Part shown: piece by piece, positions 34,675 to 44,840 of the stretch | Layout of the letters: every line of letters begins with the position of its first letter | How positions within the stretch are numbered: position 1 is the stretch's first letter | Assembly (NCBI GenBank): GCA_019054805.1 | Contig: JAHQIY010000004.1 | Span: forward strand, 1,736,001-1,800,000 | Direction: 5' to 3' | Length of the DNA: 64,000 nucleotides | Origin: Brachionus manjavacas | Taxonomy: Eukaryota > Rotifera > Eurotatoria > Ploima > Brachionidae | Position numbers and translations under genes: made by a program | The notes under the pieces: model-generated | Told to the model about the DNA's origin: nothing | Seen by the model: the letters and a program-made list of their open reading frames with translations, nothing else | Database searches by the model: none

Positions 34675-36107
34675 ATATTTAGATAAGTTTTGGGTTTGAT
34701 TTTGAGAGCTTAGCTTTTTTTTTTTTCATAAGTTCGAACAGCAAAGTCAACAGCAGATACAGCTTTCTTTTTAGCTTAACAAAAATAAGATATTTATCTT
34801 TACCCATCCGCTTATTTTGTATGCCTGCCAAGTTGAATATTTTATTTTCAACTTTTTCTTAAAATCTTTTGCCATTCATGGAACAGATCGTTTGTCGTTC
34901 GGAAAAAAAACTTTTGGTATAAATCGATTTACAAATATTAGAATTATGTCTTAGAAACTATCGTATGCATCGTTAACGTTTAATTTATTCAACTCTTTAA
35001 GCTAATCGTATTCTAAAAATTCCTGAGTGATCGATGTATAATCACCTTAAAATATATTTCATGCGTTTATTTCATATATTTGATGCATATATTTCAAACA
35101 TATATTCCATTATCTTAAGTCAAAGTCATTACCTGGGCTTTAATTTTATTGACTTTGATTTTAACTAGACCATCACAATAACTCCCTGGAACGATAGAAG
35201 GAACATTTTACCGCTACGTTAACTCCGTGACGGCAAAAAATAAATATTGCTTCGACATTTTTATATTTAGTTGACTTTAAAAAAATATAATTTTAGTCAT
35301 TAATTTGACTATAATTTTGTTACTAAGACTTAAACTTGTGTCTTAAAAATATGTGTCACTTTAGCATATAGCAGACTTGTATTAAAGTCAAGTCTGTTTC
35401 AAGTCAAAGCTATGACATTTTTTAAAAATTTAAAAAAGTGGAACATTTTTCAACAATTCCAAGGCATTGAATGTGACTTGTGAATTTTAAAGCTCTTCGA
35501 AAAATTAATTTTATAGTGATAATTAACTTAACTCGGATAATTCCATTGAAGTTTTAACTAAAAAATTACAATTTCTGTAGGGTATGTAGTAATTTTTTTA
35601 TTTTTCTTCAGATGTATTTCAGAAATGTTTTTTTCAAATCTATTTTTACTTCTAAAACACCCAAATCAAGTGAACTAGAATAAGATTTCTTTGGACGGGA
35701 TGATTTCTTTTTGATTTTAAGATAATGAATGAAACATCCTTTTTTAATTAAACATCTATCAGAACAAATGAAAAGATTATGTTTAATCGATTTGTTTTGT
35801 TTTTTTTTTAAATTCGAAATTAAATCATTATTAATTTTCTTTTTTTTCATATGGATAAATTATTTCAGTTTCATTTGATAAAATTGTTCAGGGACGTAAT
35901 TTTAACGCTTAAATACTGAGGATAATGATTTGTATATTAATGTAACAATTGCGACAAATTGTTGGATTCACTAGACAATTTTTCTGAAAAAAAATTAAGT
36001 TGTTAAGATTGTAGCACTCTTATGAATCAAATTTTTATATCTAAAATGCTAAAAATTATATAAAAATCTATAATTAAAATTTACTATTAAAAATATTTAT
36101 TCTATTA
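34675..36107. other. Mostly non-coding stretch with one weak small ORF
   Basis: Contains AAGTC/GACTT-rich repeat debris and the 35140-35235 dispersed repeat related to 21155-21320. A frame 35850-35608 on the minus strand (80 residues, basic, with ICSDRCLIKKGCFIHYLK) has no recognised family. It is only a weak gene candidate. Confidence 0.4.
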
Positions 36108-36112
36108 GTAGG

Positions 36113-36356
36113 TAGAATAAAGTAAACTATTTATTTATTTAAGTTATAAAACTTTATTGATCTAAAAAGAAAAACCGGGCTCGGTTGTCGTCGTAGACTG
36201 AACACCGGGCGGAAATATAATATCGCATTATTTATAAAAGAAATATGAGTAAAAATGAAATAAATAAAATAGATAAATATTATATATTAATATGAAATAC
36301 GAGTGCATGCAACTGCACAGAGAACCGAGTACATACACAGTGATGTCCTCATCACA
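36113..36356 (-). mobile_element. Candidate solo LTR (244 bp)
   Basis: On the minus strand the unit begins TGTGATGAGGACATCAC, a short palindromic LTR-like start. It contains an AATAAA poly(A) signal (36153-36158) and is flanked by the 5-bp direct repeat CCTAC (36361-36357 and 36112-36108). It has much higher GC in its first 60 and central 40 bases than the flanks. These traits fit a solo LTR. Against it, the 3' end is TA rather than the canonical CA. It does not match the gypsy element at 32-34.7 kb. Confidence 0.5.
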
Positions 36357-36361
36357 GTAGG

Positions 36362-37688
36362 ATCCTCAAGCCTTTGAGAACTAGAATAGAAAAAATGAAT
36401 TTCAATGGTTCTGTCGTGTTTGTTTTAATTTAAATAATTATGTAATTGTTTATTTTAAATTTAAGTTTTTTTAATCCCTTTGAACTCCATTTTAAAATTT
36501 GAAAAATTGATATCAGGTTGAATTAAAGTGTCTCGTGTTCAAAATGGACAATAGCTTTATGAACATCCATTTAATCAAAAATTAAAAAAATATTAGGGGC
36601 TATTAAAATACGATTATTTTCTAAACATATTTACTTTAAAACTTGATTAAGTATGGTTTGTTCTAATGTGTTTTATAACAATTTTTAATAATATTTTATT
36701 TTGAAAATGCATTGAAAAAACGCGATGTTTTAGATTAATTTTTTTTTTATTTTGGAAAAATTTTTGCAATATCGCTCTATTGAGATTAAATAAAGCGTCT
36801 TAAAAATAGATTATTTAGTATTATTTTTGATGGTTTATTAATTAAATTTTTTATTTTTTGTAAATTAACTTAAGACTAATCATTAATTTATTCAAATTTA
36901 TTATGAATTAAACTCCGATGGTTAAAAAATTAGATCAAAAAATTATACAAATAATTTTTATTATTTTTTTTTAATTCAAAAAAATATCACAAGGAATCAT
37001 TTATTAGCATATGAATATAAAGATTTTTGAGTCAAATTCAGAGTTGTTTATACGTCACAAATTAATCCCCAGGCTTAAAATTTTTTTTTTAAGTCAAGTT
37101 AAAAGACTAATTAAATAAATTAAAGTCTTTTGGCTAAATTGGGACTAAGTAAGCCAGATTGGTTTTAGTGTTTAAAAAGTAAATTGTACAAGAAAATAAA
37201 AGTTGCTTATTTCAATCGTAGAAATAGTGTATCATTTATTAATTCGTAAAATAAATTTTCTTTAAAAATGCGGGTTTTTTTAATTTTTTCTTAAATATTT
37301 AATTGTATTTTCTTTTTAATAATTAATAAATATTATTTCGAGTAATTAAAAAATTTTCAATAAATTTATTTTTAGCTAATCAAATTAAAAAAAGGTATTA
37401 ATCATAATGATCTGAATGAAGAATCTTTACAATGTTGAATTTAGCTATTTTTTTATTTACTTAAATGATAAGGCTTTAAATATTTTATTAAAATCAGTAA
37501 TCAGTCAAAGATTTGAAAAAAGGTTCATCATTGATACTTTATTGAAATTTTGGTAATTTTTTTTACTATTGATAACTGGAAAATTTATTTATCTTTTGAT
37601 TATCGAAATTACGCCATTTTTTGGTGATTATTAAAGGCATAGGATTAACTTTATTAGATAATAAGATGAAATTGACTAGATATTTTTA
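36362..37688. other. AT-rich stretch, nothing recognised
   Basis: No supported frame. A GCATTGAAAAAACGCGATGTTT phrase split near 36712 weakly recalls the GTGCGATGTTTC phrase in the 5.4-kb inverted-repeat arm. Confidence 0.4.
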
Positions 37689-37817
37689 TTAACTGGTAGA
37701 AAACAAGACAAAGGACGAGTTTTTCGTTGCGCCACTTTTGGTATCAGTGTCTTCACTCCTAGGTTCGGTGTTCTCATAACTACTCGTATTCGAAGAGTCG
37801 ATGTCTGGATACATCAT
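37689..37817 (-). CDS. Small Ser/Thr-rich ORF, possible exon
   Basis: A 42-codon frame begins MMYPDIDSSNTSSYENTEP and ends VLFSTS followed by a stop. It uses GC-richer codons (GAC ATC GAC TCT TCG) than the surrounding AT-rich DNA. A TTTACTAAG acceptor-like site lies about 15 nt upstream of the first ATG. It sits about 500 bp downstream of YIF1 on the same strand. It may be a micro-protein or the first coding exon of a gene continuing leftward. Family unknown. Confidence 0.4.
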   Translation of the reverse strand: MMYPDIDSSNTSSYENTEPRSEDTDTKSGATKNSSFVLFSTS

Positions 37818-38312
37818 TTTTCATTTTACTTAGTAAAGTATAGTAAACTATGACGAGGTTTTATTACCTTTTGATCGAGTTTAATAAATTAATTAATTAA
37901 TCAAAAAAAATATTGAGTAACTATTTAATTTTATCTAGTTAATTAATAATATTATCTAGTGATTTAATTTTTTTCTCTATGAATGTGTCTATTAATTCTA
38001 TTAGTTAATACATTTTATCTACTCAGTTCATCTTTTAAAATAGAATACATTAAAATTATGTGATTATTAAAAAATTTCAAAAAACAAAATTTTTACTTTA
38101 AAAAAAAGCATAAATAATAATTCAAATTTTATAAATGTAAAAATAAAGATTTTTAAAATTTATTTCAAAATTGTGTTCAAAAATAAAAACTAAAATGCTT
38201 TAAATAGAAACTTATATCCTTAGGTAGAAATTAGTTCGAAATTTTAAATTTATCTGCGTTAAAACCATATTTCACGCGTCCTATCCACAAAATCTTGATA
38301 CACAAAAAAACT

Positions 38313-39396
38313 CTAAAACTTGTAAGTGAGCCACCACATGAAAAATGGCTGAAGTAACGAGATAAATAGTAGAACGTAGATGCGTCTCTTGTTACCATAC
38401 GTTTGGCTCTCATACCCATTGCCATTTTGTCCAGTCGAATTTCCCGCCAAAATCATAAGCTTCAAATTGCGTACCATAAAATAGGTAAATGAGACAGACA
38501 TGTACAGCAAGACAAAATAGTAAGCATTGGGCATCAGCAATTGTCCTACTAGACACATGATCATTCCAAAATATTTGTAACCACAAAAAGCCATTATGTC
38601 GAATGTTGTCAGAGCTGATTTGATGCTTAAAATTTGAAGAGACAAAAAAATTATGAGCACCTCAATAATGAACCAGCCTAGAGCCGAGCTGGCATAGATG
38701 CCGAGTTTTTCAGGCGTAAATCTGTCCTCAAGTCCGAGTGTAACTCCGACCATTAGGATATATGTCACAAAAGCCATCACTGGTATGTACATATCGGGCG
38801 CGTTCACATCTAATTTTGGTGGACAGGCAACCTCGCCTTGGGTGTACTTGACCGACCAGTCCCGGTTCAAAAAAGGAAATAGAATAATGAGCAATTTTTT
38901 GGCGACATAGTTCGTGTCGACCACAAAATAGTACTTAAGCTTTGATATTGAGAACCATTTGTCCACATTTTGCTGCACAAACTCTTTACCTTGATCGGCC
39001 AAATTCGAGCCGTACATCATTGCCATTGAGGCCATTGGCTCATTTATAAAATTCTGAGTCGGGTTGAAAAATTGTGGTGGAACATTTGCTTGAGGCTGTA
39101 CGACCGGGCTTGTCTGAAAAGATTGCTCATACATGCTCTGGTTTTCATAAAATCCATCTTTAATAAATTATTAAGTTTTATGTTATGTTTTAAAAGCATT
39201 TTTCTTTATTACTAGGCGGATAGTGTTGCTTGTAAGCGTTGTTTGGATATTGGTCATTGAAAAATTGGTCTGTGTCGTTTAGGTAAGTGACGTTTTGGGT
39301 CATGTTCATACTTTGACCCACTGCTGTACTGTTCGCTATTGGGCCATCAAAATTTTGCGGTCCGACGTTTTTACGTCCGTTTTTATTTAAGATCAT
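38313..39396 (-). CDS. YIF1: YIF1 family protein (ER-Golgi membrane trafficking)
   Basis: Exon 1 is 39396-39213 and exon 2 is 39157-38313, joined across a 55-bp GT...AG intron (39212-39158) into 342 residues. The hydrophilic Asn/Gln-rich N-terminus (residues 1-110) is followed by the conserved YIF1 core. That core includes FSISKLKYYFVVDTNYVAKK, LLIILFPFLNRDW, DMYIPVMAF and GLEDRFTPEKLG. About five transmembrane segments follow (near 184-205, 217-239, 247-270, 272-291, 320-340). YIF1 partners YIP1-family proteins in COPII vesicle/Golgi traffic. The length is slightly above the vertebrate 290-315 residues. The start follows an AAATTTAG acceptor by 3 nt. Confidence 0.92.
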
Positions 39397-39399
39397 TAT

Positions 39400-39970
39400 C
39401 TAAATTTTTTTGAAAAGTAAAAAATTACCTTTAATTCTGATCAAAAAATTTGAGATTTTTTTTTTTAAATAAAATTTTTTTTTTTTCAAATGACTTTAGA
39501 TCTTTAAAATGCTTCTTAAGCTGTCAAAAAATTATCAAAAAAAAAATTATCAATGTTTATTTTTTACAAATAACCTAATTGCTAATCATTTTTATGAAAA
39601 CTAATAATTTAAAATAATAAAATATATTGCACCATTTTCAAATTTAAAAAAAACTTTTTTTTTTTAATTTTTCCTTGAGAACTTCTATGGCTCTGTATTA
39701 TTTATAACGATTCTGAAACGAGATAAATATTTTATTTTATAATCCAAAAAATTTTTTAGTATAATTTCATTTTTTATGCGCATATTACCTGACGTTGAAA
39801 ATATTAAAACCAAATAAACAAAATAGACTTTGAGTAAAACTAACAGACTAGATCCAAAAAAAGAACATAATTTTAGCCTAAAAAATTCTATTCAAATCTT
39901 AATTAATTTTACTGCTCCTTTTGATTAAAAAAAACTTAAAAAAATAGATAGACAACAAAAAGCTTATAGC
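39400..39970. other. AT-rich upstream region of YIF1
   Basis: Probable promoter/5' region of the minus-strand YIF1 gene; poly-A/T tracts only, no other feature seen. Confidence 0.4.
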
Positions 39971-39974
39971 TTGG

Positions 39975-40295
39975 TTTTGTGAAGTTCAGTAGAAAAGAAC
40001 AGAACAAAATGATAAAAAATTGGATAGATTTTTTTTTTTAATTTAAAATTAGTTTCGTGATTGCGACATGTTGCGAGATTCAAAGTTGTATCAAGTATCA
40101 AAGTCTGCTAATGAATCTAATGTCTGATAAATTTGCAGAGTTTAGCACACTTTGTTATTTGATGCAACTTTGAATGTTGCACCATGTCGCAATCACAGAA
40201 CTAATTTTAAATTTAAAAAAATAATAATTCAATTTTTTTACACTTTTTTTCTGTTCTTTTTATCATTTTGTACTGAATTTCACAAAAGCGTTTTT
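39975..40295. mobile_element. MITE with long imperfect inverted arms
   Basis: TTTGTGAAGTTCAGTA...AAGAACAGAACAAAATGATA on the left is matched by an inverse segment ending near 40288. Both arms also share AATTTAAAATTAGTT, GTGATTGCGACATG and TTCAAAGTTG blocks. Related fragments lie at 40740-40910 and 62990-63140. It has no coding capacity; a 68-codon frame inside is an artefact of the repeat. Confidence 0.65.
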
Positions 40296-40739
40296 TACAA
40301 AAATACAAAAGTTAAGATGAGACTGGAAAAAAAATCATGTTTTATAATTTCAAGGTAGTCTCGATTGTACAACAAAAATAAATGAAATTTGATTAAATTT
40401 AATACAAATTTTATTTTTTATTTTATTTATGTTAAAAAAAAAGGCGTTTTTTAGTAGAAAAATTCATGTTCTTTCTGAATATGTGTGATCTTTTGACACT
40501 TTGAAGGTCTTTGAGAAATATTTTTGAGCAATTTAAGGTACACTCTGAAATAAGGTTTAAAATGTTTGACCAAAATTTTTTTTCATTTTCCCCAGAGAAA
40601 ATTAATGAAAATTATTAGAGAAAATTAATGATAAAAAAATCGTTTATTTTACTTTGAAAATAGATCAAAAAAGAATCAATATTTGACAAAAAAAAAATGC
40701 ACTGTACAAAAATTCAGAAATAAAATTCTTTTTTAACCT

Positions 40740-40910
40740 GACAGTTTTTGCTAGCAATTAGAATTAGGTGTCTAAATATTGGTGCAAAAAATTTTGTTGC
40801 ACTATGTTTCACTTACAGAACTAATATTTAAAAAAAAATACGAGAATTTTTATTTTTTCTGTTGTCCTTTTGAACCAAATATTACAAAACCAGAAAATTA
40901 AATTAAAAAA
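40740..40910. repeat. Partial copy of the 39.97-kb MITE family
   Basis: Carries TTGGTGCAAAAAATTTTGTT, TTGCACTATGTTTCAC and CAGAACTAATATTTAAA phrases in the order seen in the right arm of the MITE at 39975-40295. Confidence 0.45.
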
Positions 40911-40984
40911 TTGATAAAATTGATGCTTTATTATTAAAATAATAAATTTCTTTTTAGTTAGCTTTTGCTATCTTTTTAATTAAA

Positions 40985-41063
40985 TTAGTTTAATCTTTTA
41001 TCTTGGACGAATTCCTCTTTCTTGTCGAATTCAATTAGGTTTTCTAACTTTCTATAAAAAACA
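40985..41063 (-). CDS. Candidate cryptic terminal exon
   Basis: On the minus strand a very good 3' splice site (TTTTCGCTCTCATTCTATAG) is followed by an open segment, VFYRKLENLIEFDKKEEFVQ then DKRLN and a stop. A GT-AAGTA donor consensus occurs about 200 bp further upstream (near 41250). The preceding exon and the gene identity are unresolved. Confidence 0.3.
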
Positions 41064-41510
41064 CTATAGAATGAGAGCGAAAAGAGATGGAACTAATGGT
41101 AAGATGGAGTTATCATTCACAATAAGCAAAATATGGAAAAATAATCCAATCTTTAAATTTAATTTAAATTAAAAAAATGATGCATAAATTTATAAAAAAA
41201 TTTCGGAAATGAAACACATTCAAAGCTAATAGCTCTTTCTAAATGTACTTACAGTATTTGATTTTATTGAGTTATCCAAATCGAATTTTATTGCAAATAT
41301 TTTTTTACTTGAAATTTAAAAAATTTTAAAACCATTTTCTCAAGACATAAATTTATTTTTTTTCAATTCAAATTTTAAAGTATCCTTCAAAAATTCAATT
41401 ATTGAGTCTTTTCAGTGGTTAAACCGAAATAATAATCAAAAAAAAAAATTGCATCTAATTATTAAACACTTATTTTACTAATAAATTTAAATTTATACGT
41501 ATTAATTTTT

Positions 41511-42008
41511 TTATTTCTTTTTAACATGCGAGCAGTCGTAAGCACCACGAACGACTTTAAGTTTCAAACCCGGCACATCTTTAGTGCGTCCTCCTCTGAC
41601 CAGAACAATGTTATGCTCCTGTAAATTATGCCCCTCACCCGGAATATAAGCTGCCTTCTCTTTGCCATTTGATAATCTCACTATGACACATTTTCGATTG
41701 CCAGAATTTGGTTTTTTCGGTTTACGGACCACTGTCTTCAGAACAACTCCTTTCATTTGTGGTTTTCCGTCTAAAAGTGGCTTTTTAAACAAAGCCTCGT
41801 GCTCTTTGCGCAACTTGAATGTTGGCCTCACATGCATTTCCCAAAGTGAAACGTTACGTATTGTTGTTTGCAGCGGAACAATTTGCTTGGTAAAATTAAT
41901 ACCATTTTTTATCAAATCTAAATTATTTTAGTTAAAAAAATAAAATTTTTATTTGAGCAATGTTTTTTAATTACTTGAATTTAGGATTGAGTTAAACAAC
42001 CAGGACAT
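41511..42008 (-). CDS. MRPS12: Mitochondrial small ribosomal subunit protein uS12m
   Basis: Exon 1 is 42008-41975 ([11 protein letters not shown]) and exon 2 is 41917-41511, joined across a 57-bp GT...AG intron (41974-41918) into 146 residues. Exon 1 restores an ATG and part of the mitochondrial presequence; without it the long frame would start on TTG. The core carries the uS12 decoding-centre signatures [32 protein letters not shown] and [19 protein letters not shown]. uS12m is a universally conserved part of the mitoribosome decoding site. It lies head to head with the survivin-like gene, 194 bp between ATGs. Confidence 0.95.
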
Positions 42009-42202
42009 GGTTCCAAAACTTGTGAATAATTAGAACTAAATACTTAGATTTTATTTTGAAATATATTTTATGTTTACGTGTTACGGAAATTTTATTTTGA
42101 TTTCAAAATTAACTAACCATTCCGGCTTGTTTGAGGTGAAGTTTAAAAAATTTCAAATTTAAGCCAAAATTTGATTTTTTTAAATTTTTTTTGCTTAAAA
42201 AA
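42009..42202. promoter_or_regulatory. Shared divergent promoter region, uS12m / survivin-like
   Basis: Only 194 bp separate the minus-strand uS12m ATG and the plus-strand survivin-like ATG, so both 5' UTRs and promoters must lie here. No TATA box or specific factor site can be assigned with confidence in such AT-rich DNA. Confidence 0.55.
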
Positions 42203-42721
42203 ATGAATACAAATTTTGAATCTAAAAGTTTTCTGATAAATAGGATCAAGAGTTTTAAGGGCACTGTGTTCGATAAACAGCGTTCTAAATGTTCGGCAAA
42301 AAGGGTAAGAAATTTATTAATTTTTTTTAACAAATTTTTATGATTTTTTTGAATTCAGATGGCCGAAGCAGGCTTTTATTCGCTTCAAAGTGACTCTGAT
42401 TTGGTCAAGTGCTATGCTTGCGGAATTGAAATTCAAAATTGGTCGAAATCAAGCGATGATCCATGGTCAGTCCATGAAAACCAGAGCGATTGCTGTCTTT
42501 ACTTGCAGTTGAAAAAATCCTATAACCAAGAACTTACGGTCAAGGAATTTCTAGAGATCGAAAAATACAGATTTTTGAGAATGAATCGAAAAACTTATGA
42601 ACAAAAGTCAGTAATTTTTAAAGAAATATTGGAAAATATTCAAAATTTGTCAAATAATCAGCAGATAGTATTGAACACAGATGAAAATAATGTGATAAAT
42701 GTAAATGTAGTATCTAAGTGA
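42203..42721 (+). CDS. BIRC5: Survivin-like single-BIR protein (chromosomal passenger complex)
   Basis: Exon 1 (42203-42304, beginning MNTNFESKSF) and exon 2 (42359-42721) join across a 54-bp GT...AG intron (42305-42358) into 154 residues. The BIR domain spans about residues 12-85. It includes RIKSF, the MAEAGFYS turn, and the zinc ligands Cys52, Cys55 (KCYACG), His73 and Cys80. A survivin-type long helix follows (QLKKSYNQELTVKEFLEIEK, then residues to about 137). Size, one BIR and the C-terminal helix fit survivin, which acts in mitosis with INCENP/borealin/Aurora B. AATAAA occurs at 42787. Confidence 0.85.
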
Positions 42722-42794
42722 AATAATGAAGACATTTTTTTTATATTTTTTTAAAGCTTAATTACATAAAATGTGTATTAAAGACGAATAAATA

Positions 42795-43440
42795 AAAAAT
42801 TTTGTAAATAAAATTAGATTTTATAGAGTTTAAAAATCATTTTCGTAGCTAAGTTAATAAAAAAAAAATATTTGAAATAATTTTTATTTTCGAAATTTTG
42901 ATTAAAAAAATAGAAAAATACTGATCTGTGAAAATGAGTCGAAAGAGTTAGAACAAAAATTTTCTGAAGGAAGCATTGAAAAAAATTAAAAATTTTTTTT
43001 TTAAATAATAATCAAATAATTTGATTTTTATCAATTTTGATCTAAAATTTTATTTAAAAGCTTGATTTTTGAATGTATTATTTAAATTATGTGTTCAAAT
43101 TGAACAGAGTCAAAATTTTTAAAAAAATTTTGGTCAAAGTCAGATCTACTTAAGACCGGTTTGATGGTTATCCAATAAAATATTGGAGCTTTCATTGAAT
43201 GCCATCTGAATTACAGAAATTCGAAATATCAAATTTAGTTCAGTTTTTTAATTAAAAATTAATTTTGATTTGAATTGATAAAATAAAATTATTCAAATGT
43301 ATAAAAATCAAAAATTAAAAAAAAACTTAAAAAATTAACTAAATACAAAATTTAAAAAAGTATACAATTTTTTGCGGTAAAGTTTAAACACCTGCCCGAC
43401 AAAAAAATTTCAAGTCTTCAAAAACTCAGCATATAATTGG
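42795..43440. other. AT-rich stretch, nothing recognised
   Basis: Intergenic sequence downstream of the survivin-like gene. No frame or repeat supported. Confidence 0.4.
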
Positions 43441-43757
43441 CATCTTGAAGTTTAGGATCTAAAAAATCAGATCAAAAATTATTTTTTTATAACTTTCAAA
43501 TGTTATTTGATTAAATCTCTCTGAAAAATGCTAACTAATGCAAAAAACATGCCAAATATTAGATAAGGCTCTGCAATTAAATTGCACATTTAAATTAAAT
43601 ACTTTTTAATGACGTGCATTTTCCTGCAAAATTGCAGAGTTTTTGCAAAGCCAGATCTAACATTTAGGATGTTTTTTGCATTTTGAGATTTAATCAAATA
43701 ACATTCAAAAGCTATAAAAAGAATACTTTTTGATCTGATTTTTTTATCCTAAACTTC
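43441..43757. mobile_element. MITE with about 140-bp imperfect inverted arms
   Basis: The left arm starts CTTGAAGTTTAGGAT. The right arm is its inverse, and both share ATCAGATCAAAAA, AATGTTATTTGATTAAATCT and GCAAAAAACAT blocks around a GCAGAGTTTTTGCA centre. The flanks AATTGGCAT and AATACCCAT (6 of 9 matching) could be a degraded 9-bp target duplication, as made by MULEs. There is no coding potential. Confidence 0.65.
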
Positions 43758-44840
43758 AAAATACCCATATTATTTACGTATTTGTTGTTTGCTTTTTACT
43801 ACTGTATATTTAAAAATGAAATATGATTGATTTTTTTTGAAAAAAAAATAAAATTTGTAAAAAGTTTTTACATATTTTTGATGAAAAACCATTTTTTTTT
43901 TAAAGATTTTGACTCGAAAACTATTAGTCTCAAATTTAAATACAGAATTTTAAAATTCAGGTGGCAATTAGTTTCTGAATTTGCTTTCCTTAAAGTCTAG
44001 AGTAACTTTTAAAGTTATAAATAATTGAATATGTATCAAATAAACCAAAAATTTTGAGTAAATAAAAGACTGAAATAAACTTTATTCTGTTAAAAAAAAA
44101 AATGTCTCAAAGAAAACTTTAGTGACATGAATTTTTTTTACTTCATATTTATTTTCTTATTAAATGTAAAAAAGTTTAATAGCTTAGTTTAAAGAATCAA
44201 TTTTTTTGTGCATTTTGAAAAATTTGATATTTTTTCTTAAAACCATGTCTTTAACTTTTTTTATTTTTAAAGTACTACTTACTTCTTCTAATTCTTTCTT
44301 TTTTTACTATTTAATAAGCCCATGGAGTATTTTGCAAGATTTTACAGTAAAATTGAATCAATTTTTTGTGTATGATAAAATTTTAAATTCTAATTTACAA
44401 AAAAATGCCTTTTTTCAGGACATTTTTTCTAGGAACTGTCACAGCTGATGTTTTTTTATGAAGTAAAGCGCTCTTGGGAAAAAATTATTTAAAATTACAA
44501 AAAAATAAGAACTCTCAGATTTATCAAAGAAATTATTTATTTTCTGAATATTAAATTTAAAATAAACAAATTTATTGATTTATTTATAAATATATTCTAT
44601 GACTTCTTTTTTTTTTATAAAAATTACTTTTAAAATTAAGAAATTTTTTGAAAGATTGAAATTTTAAATTTTCTTAATTTAATAAAATTTCTTTTTGTCG
44701 GTCATTTTTTAAAATGTTTTTTTAACAATGTTTAATTTTTCTAAATTTACTATCTAGGTTTAGAAAAGAAATTTTTATTTAGACTAAAAATTATCGGCTT
44801 TTTGTTTAATTTTTTATTTTAAATAATAGGGATATCAAAA
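43758..44840. other. AT-rich stretch with one weak ORF
   Basis: Frame 44206-44448 (plus) could encode a small hydrophobic-then-polar peptide from an internal Met (MSLTFFIFKVLLTSSNS). It has no family match and is only a weak candidate. The rest is intergenic. Confidence 0.4.

Noticed and set aside
31560..35100. LTRs flanking the gypsy interior
   Set aside because: No direct repeat pair was recognisable on either side by eye, so none is annotated.
36330..36370. Hammerhead-ribozyme-like CTGTGATGAGGAC phrase on the minus strand
   Set aside because: The invariant CUGAUGA and GAAAC cores are not both present; the phrase is better explained as the palindromic start of an LTR-like unit.
42109..42333. 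Minus-strand ORF upstream of survivin exon 2
   Set aside because: It overlaps survivin exon 1 in antisense and the intron; no motif supports it.
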